NCBI GenBank assembly: GCA_029945375.1 | Contig: CM057058.1 | Span: 1,054,001-1,118,000, forward strand | DNA: 64,000 nt | Direction of reading: 5' to 3' | From: Agaricus subrufescens | Taxonomy: Eukaryota; Basidiomycota; Agaricomycetes; Agaricales; Agaricaceae | In this document: positions 11,700 through 22,087 of the stretch, in pieces | Layout of the letters: each line of letters begins with the position of its first letter | Position numbering within the stretch: position 1 is the stretch's first letter | Notes under the pieces: generated by a model | Databases searched by the model: none | Seen by the model: the letters and a program-made list of their open reading frames with translations, nothing else | What the model was told of the DNA's origin: nothing | Position numbers and translations under genes: made by a program

Positions 11700-13310
11700 T
11701 TATTAGATGTATCAATTCTCAAGATATTACTTTAGAATCCCTGTCAGTCAGCGTTGAAGTGACTAGATCGGTGTGAATGTGGAAAATAAAATATAAAAAT
11801 ATAAAATCAAATGCAAATGCAACCCTTTGAATTACACCAAGTCTCGAGTGTGGTTCGTGGGGAGAATAAGTCAGAAAGAAAGTGAAAATAAGAGTCTCAA
11901 TTAAGTATTAAATGAAAATAGGGGTAGAATAGAAATGTGAAACAAGTCTTGACTGAATAGAGACCTCTTCCAGACCTGTGCCATTTCAATTAGAACCTTC
12001 ACAACAAGGGGCTAAGCTCGCGACAACTGTCCTCAATAGGATGGGTTAGACACCTATCTAGGAGGGGTAGCGAGTCCACCCTAGTGATGCCTCAACAAAC
12101 TCGGAGAGCCTTGACCTGCCTTCGTGCTTTGAGACAGACTGCAAGACAAGTCGAGCTAGCACTGAATGCTATCGCGATCCTATTAGACCAGTGAAGATAC
12201 ACTCTTGAGCAGAACACAAGTCCTTCTGAGTCAAGAAAGAACTTTAAGAAATGCTTAGAACACTGAAGTTTAACCAAACTCAATTTCACTTGCACAGCGC
12301 TTGGGCAAAGATTCGATTCTGAACCTTGTACTCAACTGGTGACTATATACAATACACAATAAAAAACTGAGACAAAATAAACAATTATGAAACAAATAAC
12401 CAAGTCCATATCCAGCACTGAATGGGTATAGTCCTCTCAACTCATCTTTCTCCACCAATCAACAGTCTTGACTATTCAGTCTCCTCGACCAAACATCGCT
12501 TTTGCCTAATCCCTTGCTCTCCATTGGCTAACAAGGTTCCAACCCTAGGCCCTAGTCTAAGAATCCTCAAGGCTCATCCCCCACTGATCAACCTGTCAAT
12601 AAGATGTCCTCAATTAGACTAAGTTTCTATCTTGCCGGTAGTTGCTTCAAGATTATCATTATTGCTGCCTGATCCAGAGCCTCGACCAATAATTCTGACA
12701 GTCTCACTTCAGTTCATTCAGTCTCAACATGTGTGAGTCCCCTACCTCCTAGCCTTTCCCTATTAGGCAGGTAGTAGTTATAGAATCAGTCTAGCATAAG
12801 GTCTGCTAAAGGAACCACACTCCGCTAAGTCCTCAAGCCATCCCATAGCCAGTCTCAATAATAATTCCCAATAAAGTTTCCCTAGGCTCAGCCTTGAGGC
12901 TTCCATTTTAAGTCCTTGAACACGATTATATTTCCCCTAGCAGTATGGTTTTCCTGTTAGGAATCGCAGATACAATCTCGACTGATTCCTAGCTCAACCT
13001 ATCTTCACACATGCCCTCAACTGATCTTATCTCTAATGGGGTGACCAATTGTTCATTCTCAAGCCTAATATGTATGCCTAGCCGCCTTAAACATATATTT
13101 TCACACATAAAACGGCTGGGGCCATAACAGTGTTGGGGATATGTATCAGAAGAGGAGAGTATCCAGCCTGCGCAGAAGAAGTCCCGCCATGTGCTTGGCT
13201 GATCAGCTATCAGCTATGCTAGTTTTGGCATACTTAATCAAGTATGTATTGAATTTGAGACAGAGTATTTTAAATATGATTACTTAATTTGCTTCATCTG
13301 GGTGAATAAG
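11700..13310. other. Non-coding stretch
   Basis: AT-rich sequence with only short, shadow-like frames. I find no gene, RNA gene or clear repeat. Confidence 0.4.
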
Positions 13311-13317
13311 TTAGTCG

Positions 13318-13660
13318 ATAATCGTGATTACCAAGTCTGGATAATCACGGTTATCCATGCATCAGGTAGCAGGTACGGACGTCGGACACACTCAGAAGCT
13401 CATGGATCACAATTACTTTAATTGTGATTTGTCCAAACAACAATCTAAAGAAGTACACAACACAAATCATGATTAGTTCGTAATCATGATTTTCCCTCAA
13501 CATATCTATGAGCCTTCAAGTATAAATACATAATCATGATTTTGTTTTGTGCAACACTACGCGCAAGTCACCCATAAACATGATTATTGACTTGTGCATG
13601 GTGTTGCGCAAAATGTAATCATGTCTATCACGATTATATAATCACGGTTATACTTAGTAT
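13318..13660. repeat. Cluster of TAATCATGATTA-type palindromes and a long imperfect hairpin
   Basis: GATAATCGTGATTA (13318) pairs with TAATCACGGTTATC (about 13350). An imperfect ~33-bp inverted repeat lies at about 13530-13625, with arms reading GTGCAACACTACGCGCAAGTC and its diverged complement. TAATCATGATT is repeated near 13470 and 13530. This looks like one end of a decayed small DNA element; its right limit abuts element A. Confidence 0.5.
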
Positions 13661-13669
13661 CTAACATGG

Positions 13670-13770
13670 CAAAGTACCGTGTAGGTGATGATCAAATAAC
13701 GCATGAGACTCACACATTATGTGGAAAAAAACCCACACACGGGGTCGTGTGTCTGTATCCCACGGTAACT
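13670..13770 (+). repeat. Left terminal inverted repeat of element A
   Basis: It starts CAAAGTACCGTGTAGGTGATG, matching CAGGTGACCGTGTAGGTGATG at the outer end of element B, and ends CCCACGGTAACT. The inner ~75 bp are the reverse complement of 35341-35412 with a few substitutions. Confidence 0.85.
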
Positions 13771-13789
13771 AATTGTGCGCTATCAATAT

Positions 13790-15030
13790 CGAGTATGGTA
13801 GTACTAAGCATGAAAGTAACTCTGATACTGTCACCGTCAGAAAAAGGAAAGTATTATAATACTCTCCGTCTTTGAAGTAAGTCAAGACCCCAGTACTGTC
13901 ACCCTCGAGAGCGGACAGTATCATGGTACTCTCTGTCGAGCCAAGACAGTACTATAATACTGCCACTGTCGAGAAAGGAGAGAACTATAATACTCTCCAG
14001 GGTTGAGTATTCAGGTATGGAACAGAGAGTAACACGATACCCTCTGCTATTGAGTTAAGACAGTATCATGATACTCAACATTGTTAAGTACTACAGTATC
14101 ATAATACTGTTGTTTCTCAATAGCAGAAAGTATTATGGTACTGTCCTAACTCGAGGCAGGCCAGTACTATAATATTGTCACCATCAAGCAAGGAGAGTAT
14201 CATCATACTCCCAGCTTGAGTATTCAGGTACTCTCCCTTCTTGAGCAACGGCAGTACACTGATACTGTTACCATTAGGAACAGAGAGTAACATGATACTC
14301 TCTGCCATAGGGGGACGACAATATCAAGGTACTGTCTTACCTCGAGTTAAGACAGTACCACAATACTCTACATTGTTAAGCCCCACAGTATTATAATACT
14401 GTTGTCTCTCAATGGCAGAAAGTATTATGGTACTCTCCCTGATTCAGCGACAACAGTACTATAATACTGTCACCATCCTGCCAGGAGAGTAACATAATAC
14501 CCCCGGGGTTGAGCGACGACAGTACTATAATACTGTTACCATCCAGCAAGGAGAGTAACATAATACTCCCGGGGTTGAGTATAATGTTACTCTCCTTCCT
14601 CGAGCGACGGCAGTACTCAGATACTGTCGCCCTCCGTAACAGAGAGTAACACCATACTCTCTGCCATTGAGCCAAGACAGTACTCTAATACTGTCACCCT
14701 CGAGCAAGGAGAGTATTGTCATACTCTCCGGTGATGAGTATTTGGGTACTCTCCTTGCTCGAGCATTGGCAGTACTCTGATACTGCTGCCCTCAGGAATG
14801 GAGAGTAACATGATACTCTCTTTTGTTGAGGCAGGGAAGTATCCTGATACTGTGATCACTCAACGGTAGAGATCACTGTCTCGTACACTCTCTATGTTAC
14901 AGGCTGTGGTAATATTATACTACCGTCAACACCATATCACCTTTCAGGCATTGTGGTACTTTTATAGACCACACAGTGTGATAGTACTGTATACCCTAAG
15001 AGACAAAACAGTAATACAATACTATATGAG
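13790..15030. repeat. Left subterminal array of the AGTA-N6-TACT palindrome, element A
   Basis: By eye about 25 exact AGTA-N6-TACT sites lie here, with many one-mismatch copies, roughly every 40 bp. Flanking bases are usually complementary (C...G or G...C), giving 16-bp palindromes such as CAGTATCATGATACTC-like and GAGTATCATCATACTC. Spacing and arrangement fit subterminal transposase-binding repeats. Confidence 0.85.
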
Positions 15031-15199
15031 TTATTATGGAAACGAGAAAGGAGTAGTGTCACCTACAACCACCCCTATAAATCCATTTGACTCTCTCTTC
15101 CATCACCCTGAGCGCTTGAAGGTTAGATTCCATGAGTTCACCGTTCCTACTTACAATAATTCATTTGTATCTAGAATGAGTTTACATCACGAAACGTAA

Positions 15200-15517
15200 A
15201 TGGTAGCCATCAATGATTTGCCCAATGAAATTATTCTTCACATAATTTCTGAGGCTATAACGTTTACCGAAATATCCCACAAATGTATTCCATGCACATA
15301 TCAACACTATAGGACACGAGCAGTACTTATGGGTGTGTGCCAGAAATGATATCAGCTGATGGAAGCGTCTCCCAAGCTGTGGACTTCCTACACTATTGGA
15401 AATCCCTGGGGTGATCCAAGCGAGGCCAATGTTACAGTGCCAAGCCGGGAACTCCTTGATATTTGGCAGGAAAGATCCCAGAATTGGCCTATTGACATTC
15501 ATCTCTATAGTGGACTC
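15200..15517 (+). pseudogene. F-box-like gene relic, 5' part
   Basis: A TATAAAT box lies at about 15076. ATG at 15200 opens MVAINDLPNEIILHIISEA, a typical F-box N-terminus (LPxEIxxHI), and continues through PKLWTSYTI and WPIDIHLYSG. A TGA at 15347-15349 interrupts the frame after VCQK, where related fungal F-box proteins have Trp (TGG to TGA would do it). At 15517 the gene is split by the copia element; its continuation is at 22093. It appears to be cargo specific to element A; element B has no counterpart. Confidence 0.7.
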
Positions 15518-15922
15518 TGTTAGAATAATAATAGTATTAGATGCTTGTATAAGCTCGTACTTTATTTAGATAGATATACTTGTATCTCTCCGAGCATTGA
15601 GCGACTCATAGCTCTGCCTAATCGTGTATGTGGATACCTGTAGCTCATGCTCTTCTAAGCTGAGCAATTATGCTTATAATATGCGACCCACAGTAAAGGA
15701 TTTACCTGTGGATGAACTAGTAGTTTAGTATATAAACCCCATGTATTCACTGTAATCTACATCGTCGAAGATACATCTTCTACATCTCTACTACTCTCAA
15801 CACCTACTTCAGCTCCTTAGAACTATCTCCTACTACTTCTAGTAAGTACTACTCAACCTATCACTACGCTAGTTAGCTGCTAGCATGATGATTCCCTAGA
15901 GGATATCATTATTGTCTTAACA
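15518..15922 (+). repeat. 5' LTR of the copia element
   Basis: TGTTAGAATAATAATAG ... TTATTGTCTTAACA, with TG...CA ends and a TATA box (gtatataaacc, about 15729-15739). It is 405 bp, like the 3' LTR. Confidence 0.95.
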
Positions 15923-15942
15923 GGTTATGGGCCCCGATCGCC
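15923..15942 (+). promoter_or_regulatory. Primer-binding site of half-tRNA type
   Basis: GGTTATGGGCCCCGATCGC directly follows the 5' LTR. GGTTATGGGCCC is the complement of the anticodon arm of initiator tRNA-Met (anticodon CAU), as in Drosophila copia, which is primed by a half-tRNA rather than by the tRNA 3' end. Confidence 0.7.
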
Positions 15943-16161
15943 AGCTCACTATGTGCAAGGGCACTTGCACTGGCAGAGTAGGTTGATCATGTAACCTGGA
16001 ATCAAGTGGTAGTGAGATAGACATATCTCCCAACTACGGTTGACCGCTATTCCGAGTCACCCATATAGGTGTACAGACCTATGACATCAGACTACTAGCA
16101 GCATCGGCTGATTACCCCTGCGCTATAAATTGCTGATTTCTATTATTAGAATCAAGCAAAC

Positions 16162-19100
16162 ATGTCTCACGTCATCGCTCTGCTCAATTCTGTCGAACAA
16201 CTTACCGGAGCCGAGAATTACGGCACCTGGAAGGATGAAATGGCCGATATTCTTATCCTCCAAATCGCTAATGGGTTCTCATACAATGCCTACGACGTCT
16301 GCCTTAACAGGTGGACGATCCCGGCTAAACACAAACTTCCACCCAAGTTGGAAACCCAAACCCAAGAAGCTTATACTGAAGGTATAACCCAGCTTGAAGA
16401 AGAGAATAATACTATCGATGAAGCTATTGAAGAGAGGCATTGTCTCTCCCATACTGCAAGAGCAATGATAAATTCTAGGATTACTAGAGGCTTAGTTGCG
16501 CAGAGATTTGACTCTGCTGCAGACCTTTGGAACTTCCTCGAGAAGACTTATGGTGTAACCGGTCCATCGGCTATCTATGCCCTGTACCGGCAAACCATTA
16601 ATTTCCGGATTTCCGGAACAAAGGAACCATCGGCCGAAATAGCCAGCCTCGAGTTAATCTATTCCAGGCTCCGAAGCACTGGGGTAGATATCCCAGAATT
16701 AGTAATGGCGATGTCCCTGCTCGGTGCCATACCAGAGCATTGGAAAATCGCATCATCCTTCTTAGCCGCCAAAGGAGACGTCCCCGACGTAACCTTCCAA
16801 GCTGTCAGAGCTGCGATTTTACAAGAATATAATCAGCGCCTGTCCAGCAATCACCCCCAGGTGAACCGCTTCTCTGGTGTCAAACAAGGAGGCTTTAAAA
16901 AGCCCCAATGGCAACCATATAAAGGACAACAGCAGCCTATGCAGCGACCTAATAATGGCCAGCAGCAACAGCAGCAACAACAACCACAGCAGAGGAATTC
17001 TGCTGGTCCGCAGAAGAAGACTCGCCGAGGGAGGAAAAAGCCTCAGCCTCAGGTAAATGAAATAATCGCCTCTACTGGCGTTCTGCAGCTTGACGACTAC
17101 TCGCCGCAGACCTCGACTCTTTTTGCCCCTGCCACGGGCCAACCACAGGTTAGCGCTCTTGGAGTTGCAACCTCATCAACGCTCCCAAAGAAGGTAGAGC
17201 ATAATTCAACTTCGCAGATCACCCTTGACCCACGACCCAGACCGTACCCTTCCAGAATGGCACTCGCCAAGGAACGCGCCCTCAAACTCTACGAGGACAG
17301 GACGCAATCCAGGAATGGTGGAGAAACTTCTACTACCCCCTTACAAATTTCGAAAGCAGAAATGCTCCGAAAGTTTTGGGAAGAAGAAGAAGCAACCGCA
17401 ATGCGGAAACACATGGAAAATCCCATGTCTCCATACATGCAAAGGTACACAGAGATGCGCAGTGCCTTCCGATACCAAGCTTTCAAAGAAAAGCTGGAAA
17501 AGGAGGAGCTCCCCCAAGAGCCAATAATCGTCGACCCAATCGACGAGGCAATAAGGGAAGAAGCTCCGAAGAGCTTCGATCTCGAAACCGTGTCCCTGGG
17601 AAGCGAAACTGAGGACGTAAAGATCGATGATTACAAGTATGTGATCCGATCTATAAATGATTATCAAACAGCTAACCTTATACAGGCCGGAGATGTCCCC
17701 TACTATTCAGATGTAGGAAGAGACTCTAGTAGTACACCGGCTGTATATTGTATTAATACATCTCCCTGCTGCTTCGCTTCTATATCTGAGGAAGTAAATG
17801 AGGATCCTGCCGAACCTCAAGAAGCCAGAACACCAGATAATCATAGTACTGGCAATCTGCCTAGTATAAGTGGCGTTACACCTATAAATGACGACTTTCC
17901 AATCAGATGGTTACTAGATTCAGGAGCATCACGACATTTTACAAATAACCTTGATGACTTCCTAGATTATGTAACTGGTGATTACGGAGACGCGGGAACT
18001 GCGCATAACAGCAATGATATAAAAATAACTGCTGTCGGAACCGTAATGATAGAGTACGAAGTCTATAATACGACTGACGGAAATACATACCTCATGCGAA
18101 ACACTGTAACCAAGGTTGAATACGCAGAGGAATTACGAGAAAGGATACTATCAGTCAACACATATTTAAATATGGGTTGGACATCTATTGGCGAAACAGA
18201 TCGAACCATTCTATATGATAGACAGGGAAACCCTGCCTTAATGGCCCAAAAAGTTCCTGGAGGAGCTCAAAACCTCCATTATGTTCGATCCCGCATCATT
18301 AAAAACGATGCTTATAACGTCAATAAAATAAGTGTTAATGAAATCACTTATGAAGTCTGGCATCAAAGATTCGGACACTGTTCAGACTTCGCTCTGAGCA
18401 AAGTATCTGAATGCTCCAGTGAACAGATTAAAATCCCGAAAGCTTCTGATCATGTATGCAAGGGCTGTGCGCTAGGCAAACAAAATCAGAAACCCTTTCA
18501 ACCAAACCCAAAACGAGCTAAGGCAATTGGCGAAATGACACATTCTGATCTTCTCGAAATGCCGATCAAGTCGTACTCCAAATATAAATGGGTACTGACA
18601 TTTTTGGATGACTATTCATCCGCTTGCACAATCGTTCTAATAAGGAACAAAGCTGACGTACCAAGGTACATAGAAGCTTACGTACATAAAATGTGGCATT
18701 CACAAAATGTTCGTTGTTTCCAATTTCGGACAGACAATGGCGGAGAATATGTCTCCCAAGGACTCAAGGACTTCTTCCTTGACAATGCGATGGACCACCA
18801 AACAACAGTCCCCTATGCACACCAACAAAACGGTCGTGCAGAAAGGTTAAATCGCACCTTGCTCGAAAAAGAACAGGCAATGCGGCTACATGCCTGCTTA
18901 CCTGATTCTCATTGGGAATTTGCTATTTCAGCAGCCGTTCATGTATATAATAATACACCAATGCGTCGCCTAAATTGGCAGACTCCACACCAATACTTCG
19001 GATATGAAAAGATTGACTTAAATCACCTCCGAGTTTTTGGATGCGGTGCATATGCATTCATACCAGAGGAAAAGCGAATTAATAAGCTTTCACCTCGATC

Positions 19101-21651
19101 TGAATTCATGACATTCATTGGATATGCTCCGGATGGGAGCTATTTGTTCTTCCGACATAAATCCAATAGAACTGTGTTTAGATCAAGATCTGCAATCTTT
19201 GATGAACGAATCTTTCCGTTCTGCCCAGATTACAAACCTGGTGAACTAGAGAAAAGAATGCTTCGAGACGATGGAACTGACGATTCATCATCCTCAGAAG
19301 AAAATCCTCTAAGACCCTTAGAGTATGATCCTAATTTCTCAGATTCTTTCACACCAAAACCGATGAATAATTTTCGGCATAGCCAATATCATCACCCTTC
19401 TTCCTCTAATCAGGAAAGGCCATCGAATCCCACTCCACCTCGTGATAACAGTCCACCACCTGATGATGACCATGAATCCTTCAGTCATGATATCGGAAGT
19501 GCAGAAGGACATCATCAACCAATAGACTATCACGATGAAAATAGATTTGATCCACAACCGCCGCCGTCTACCCCTTCTGACTTAGGTCCAGGAGAAGTTC
19601 AGCCTCCTCCCAGTACTCCTCCCCGCTTCTCTGCGCAAGAAAAAGGAAAAATGAGAGTACCTACTCCGAGTCCGAGCTCTTCTCCAAGCCCAAGGTCGAT
19701 TCCTAAAGAACGACCCCCAGTCATAAGAAGAGAAAGGTCATTACCTAATAGACCTCCCTTCATTCTTCCAGAGGGATTCCCTCCGAGAAGATCGACAAGA
19801 CAACGGCAACCCCCTGTAAGACCAGGAAATGTCTATGGTGAAAGATCAAATCCTGTAGATATTGAAAGACAAAGTAGCGGAGACTGGCCAAGCTCAATCG
19901 CTTTGAAAGAGCAACCAGACCCTTCCGAACCTCCATCAGAAAGAATCAACCGACCACGTTGGCATTCTGATAGAGAAGATGTCGATGATCCGATGGGAAT
20001 GGTGATGGGTAAAAATAAACCCTTACCTAAAATTCCAGAAACAGAAGATCAACAACTAAAACGTCTTACAAGTGAGGGGGGAAAGGAATTCATTTCCATT
20101 TTATTGGCAAAAGCCATCATTCCAGTCACTTATAGAGACCTTGAGAAAATACCTCGGGACGAACAGAAAGACTGGATTGCAGCATGCCTGGAGGAGCTCC
20201 AAGCCTTAAAAAAGCGAGGAGTTTATGAAATAGTTAAACTTCCGGAAGGAAGAAAAGCTATCAAAAATAGATGGGTCTTTAACGTAAAGTCTGATGGCCG
20301 GAAACGTGCTCGACTTGTCGCTAAAGGATTCTCTCAAATCGAAGGAATCGACTTCGATGAGTTATTTTCCCCTGTTGTACGATATGAAACTGCTCGCCTC
20401 ATCTTCAGTGTTGCAGCACTAGAAGATTGGGAAATCGAGAGCGTCGATGTCAAAGCAGCATACTTATATGGAAAACTCGAAGAAGAGATCTACATGGAAG
20501 AACCGGAAGGTTTCCATGATCATCGAGGAAAAGTCTGGAAATTAAACCGTGCATTATATGGCCTGAAGCAATCTGGCTTAGCCTGGTGGCGTGAATTAAC
20601 CGCCTCTATGAAAAAACTAGGCTTTAAGCGATGTGCATCAGATGCAGGGGTATATTATTACGTTGACAAAGAAACGAAGCAACTCATCATTGCATTAGTT
20701 TACGTTGATGACGTAGCCATAATAGGGAAACGAACTGCAGTCTATATAGACTTAAAACGCAGATTCATGCTAAAATGGGAATGCCGAGACTTAGGTGAAA
20801 CCAAAGAATTCTTAGGAATGAGAATTCAAAGGGATCGAGAAAATCGACGACTATTCATAGACCAAGTTGATTATCTCAATAAAATCCTTGAAAGATTCGA
20901 GATTTCGTCTAAGCCTACCAAGACGCCTCTCTCTTCCGGATTCACCTTTAACAAATTCGAAGGCATTGCGACACCCATCTTTAAACAGAAGTACCAACAA
21001 TTAGTTGGATCACTTATGTACCTTATGATCGGTTCTAGGCCTGACATAGCCTATGCAACGGTCAAATTGAGTCAACAATGTGCTAATCCGGCACAAGAAC
21101 ATTATGATCAAGGTCTACATGTTCTTCGCTATCTATATGCTACAAGCAAATATAGACTCAATTATAACGGTGCTTCTAACGAAGCTATTGTTGCCTATTC
21201 TGATTCAGATTGGGCACAAGATCCAACTGACCGGAAATCTGTTACCGGTAATTATGTCACTTTAGCCCAAGGCTGTATAAGCTGGCTAAGTCGCAAACAA
21301 AAAACCGTTGCCTCTTCTTCCACAGAAGCAGAGTATATGGCAATTTCTGACTGCTCCAAACAACTTGTTTGGATGCATCAATTGCTAAAAGAAATCGGTT
21401 TTAAAGTCCAAATTCCACATTTGAATGCGGACAATGAAGGAGCTATTTTTTGGGGATCTAATCCTGTTCAAGAAAGACGCTCCAAACATATCGACATCCG
21501 ATACCATGTAATCCGTGAATATGTCGAAGAAAAGAAGATTGTTTTGTTATATGTCCCTGGTAATAAAAATCCAGCCGACATATTTACAAAAAATCTTGAC
21601 ACTCGAAAATTTGAATTCATCCGATCATTACTAGGAATTGAGTTCTTCTAA
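16162..21651 (+). CDS. Gag-Pol polyprotein of Ty1/copia element (1829 aa)
   Basis: One uninterrupted ORF. The Gag region covers residues ~1-240, with RFDSAADLWNFLEKTYG typical of copia Gag. Where a CCHC zinc knuckle is expected there is instead a Gln-rich then basic stretch (residues ~255-300: QQQQQQQQPQQ, KKTRRGRKK). The protease motif LLDSGAS has Asp586. The pre-integrase zinc module has HQRFGH and CKGC near residues 734-775. The integrase catalytic triad is D796, D858 and E894 (35-residue DE spacing). A long Pro/Ser-rich linker (about 1060-1270) precedes the reverse transcriptase, with YVDD at 1514-1517. RNase H follows (SDSDWAQDPTDRKS, STEAEYMA, KHIDIRYH). The chosen ATG at 16162 starts MSHVIALLNSVEQLTG. 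Everything needed for copying seems intact. Confidence 0.96.
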   Translation: MSHVIALLNSVEQLTGAENYGTWKDEMADILILQIANGFSYNAYDVCLNRWTIPAKHKLPPKLETQTQEAYTEGITQLEEENNTIDEAIEERHCLSHTARAMINSRITRGLVAQRFDSAADLWNFLEKTYGVTGPSAIYALYRQTINFRISGTKEPSAEIASLELIYSRLRSTGVDIPELVMAMSLLGAIPEHWKIASSFLAAKGDVPDVTFQAVRAAILQEYNQRLSSNHPQVNRFSGVKQGGFKKPQWQPYKGQQQPMQRPNNGQQQQQQQQPQQRNSAGPQKKTRRGRKKPQPQVNEIIASTGVLQLDDYSPQTSTLFAPATGQPQVSALGVATSSTLPKKVEHNSTSQITLDPRPRPYPSRMALAKERALKLYEDRTQSRNGGETSTTPLQISKAEMLRKFWEEEEATAMRKHMENPMSPYMQRYTEMRSAFRYQAFKEKLEKEELPQEPIIVDPIDEAIREEAPKSFDLETVSLGSETEDVKIDDYKYVIRSINDYQTANLIQAGDVPYYSDVGRDSSSTPAVYCINTSPCCFASISEEVNEDPAEPQEARTPDNHSTGNLPSISGVTPINDDFPIRWLLDSGASRHFTNNLDDFLDYVTGDYGDAGTAHNSNDIKITAVGTVMIEYEVYNTTDGNTYLMRNTVTKVEYAEELRERILSVNTYLNMGWTSIGETDRTILYDRQGNPALMAQKVPGGAQNLHYVRSRIIKNDAYNVNKISVNEITYEVWHQRFGHCSDFALSKVSECSSEQIKIPKASDHVCKGCALGKQNQKPFQPNPKRAKAIGEMTHSDLLEMPIKSYSKYKWVLTFLDDYSSACTIVLIRNKADVPRYIEAYVHKMWHSQNVRCFQFRTDNGGEYVSQGLKDFFLDNAMDHQTTVPYAHQQNGRAERLNRTLLEKEQAMRLHACLPDSHWEFAISAAVHVYNNTPMRRLNWQTPHQYFGYEKIDLNHLRVFGCGAYAFIPEEKRINKLSPRSEFMTFIGYAPDGSYLFFRHKSNRTVFRSRSAIFDERIFPFCPDYKPGELEKRMLRDDGTDDSSSSEENPLRPLEYDPNFSDSFTPKPMNNFRHSQYHHPSSSNQERPSNPTPPRDNSPPPDDDHESFSHDIGSAEGHHQPIDYHDENRFDPQPPPSTPSDLGPGEVQPPPSTPPRFSAQEKGKMRVPTPSPSSSPSPRSIPKERPPVIRRERSLPNRPPFILPEGFPPRRSTRQRQPPVRPGNVYGERSNPVDIERQSSGDWPSSIALKEQPDPSEPPSERINRPRWHSDREDVDDPMGMVMGKNKPLPKIPETEDQQLKRLTSEGGKEFISILLAKAIIPVTYRDLEKIPRDEQKDWIAACLEELQALKKRGVYEIVKLPEGRKAIKNRWVFNVKSDGRKRARLVAKGFSQIEGIDFDELFSPVVRYETARLIFSVAALEDWEIESVDVKAAYLYGKLEEEIYMEEPEGFHDHRGKVWKLNRALYGLKQSGLAWWRELTASMKKLGFKRCASDAGVYYYVDKETKQLIIALVYVDDVAIIGKRTAVYIDLKRRFMLKWECRDLGETKEFLGMRIQRDRENRRLFIDQVDYLNKILERFEISSKPTKTPLSSGFTFNKFEGIATPIFKQKYQQLVGSLMYLMIGSRPDIAYATVKLSQQCANPAQEHYDQGLHVLRYLYATSKYRLNYNGASNEAIVAYSDSDWAQDPTDRKSVTGNYVTLAQGCISWLSRKQKTVASSSTEAEYMAISDCSKQLVWMHQLLKEIGFKVQIPHLNADNEGAIFWGSNPVQERRSKHIDIRYHVIREYVEEKKIVLLYVPGNKNPADIFTKNLDTRKFEFIRSLLGIEFF

Positions 21652-21671
21652 GTTATTCCGTAGCTTATTTA

Positions 21672-21682
21672 GCATGGAGGAG
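21672..21682 (+). promoter_or_regulatory. Polypurine tract of the copia element
   Basis: gcatggaggag lies immediately before the 3' LTR, in the plus-strand priming position. Confidence 0.8.
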
Positions 21683-22087
21683 TGTTAGAATAATAATAGT
21701 ATTAGATGCTTGTATAAGCTCGTACTTTATTTAGATAGATATACTTGTATCTCTCCGAGCATTGAGCGACTCATAGCTCTGCCTAATCGTGTATGTGGAT
21801 ACCTGTAGCTCATGCTCTTCTAAGCTGAGCAATTATGCTTATAATATGCGACCCACAGTAAAGGATTTACCTGTGGATGAACTAGTAGTTTAGTATATAA
21901 ACCCCATGTATTCACCGTAATCTACATCGTCGAAGATACATCTTCTACATCTCTACTACTCTCAACACCTACTTCAGCTCCTTAGAACTATCTCCTACTA
22001 CTTCTAGTAAGTACTACTCAACCTATCACTACGCTAGTTAGCTGCTAGCATGATGATTCCCTAGAGGATATCATTATTGTCTTAACA
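21683..22087 (+). repeat. 3' LTR of the copia element
   Basis: 405 bp, identical to the 5' LTR except C at 21916. Confidence 0.95.

Larger units (their letters stand above)
15518..22087 (+). mobile_element. Ty1/copia LTR retrotransposon, full length, 6.57 kb
   Basis: Two 405-bp LTRs flank one long Gag-Pol ORF. The target duplication GACTC is at 15513-15517 and 22088-22092. The LTRs differ at only one position that I can see (T at 15751, C at 21916), and the ORF has no stop, so the insertion is recent and possibly still competent. It sits inside the F-box relic of element A. Confidence 0.97.

Noticed and set aside
16819..17667. Minus-strand frames opposite the copia Gag region
   Set aside because: Shadows of the intact Gag-Pol ORF with low-complexity Leu/Arg content from the poly-Gln region.
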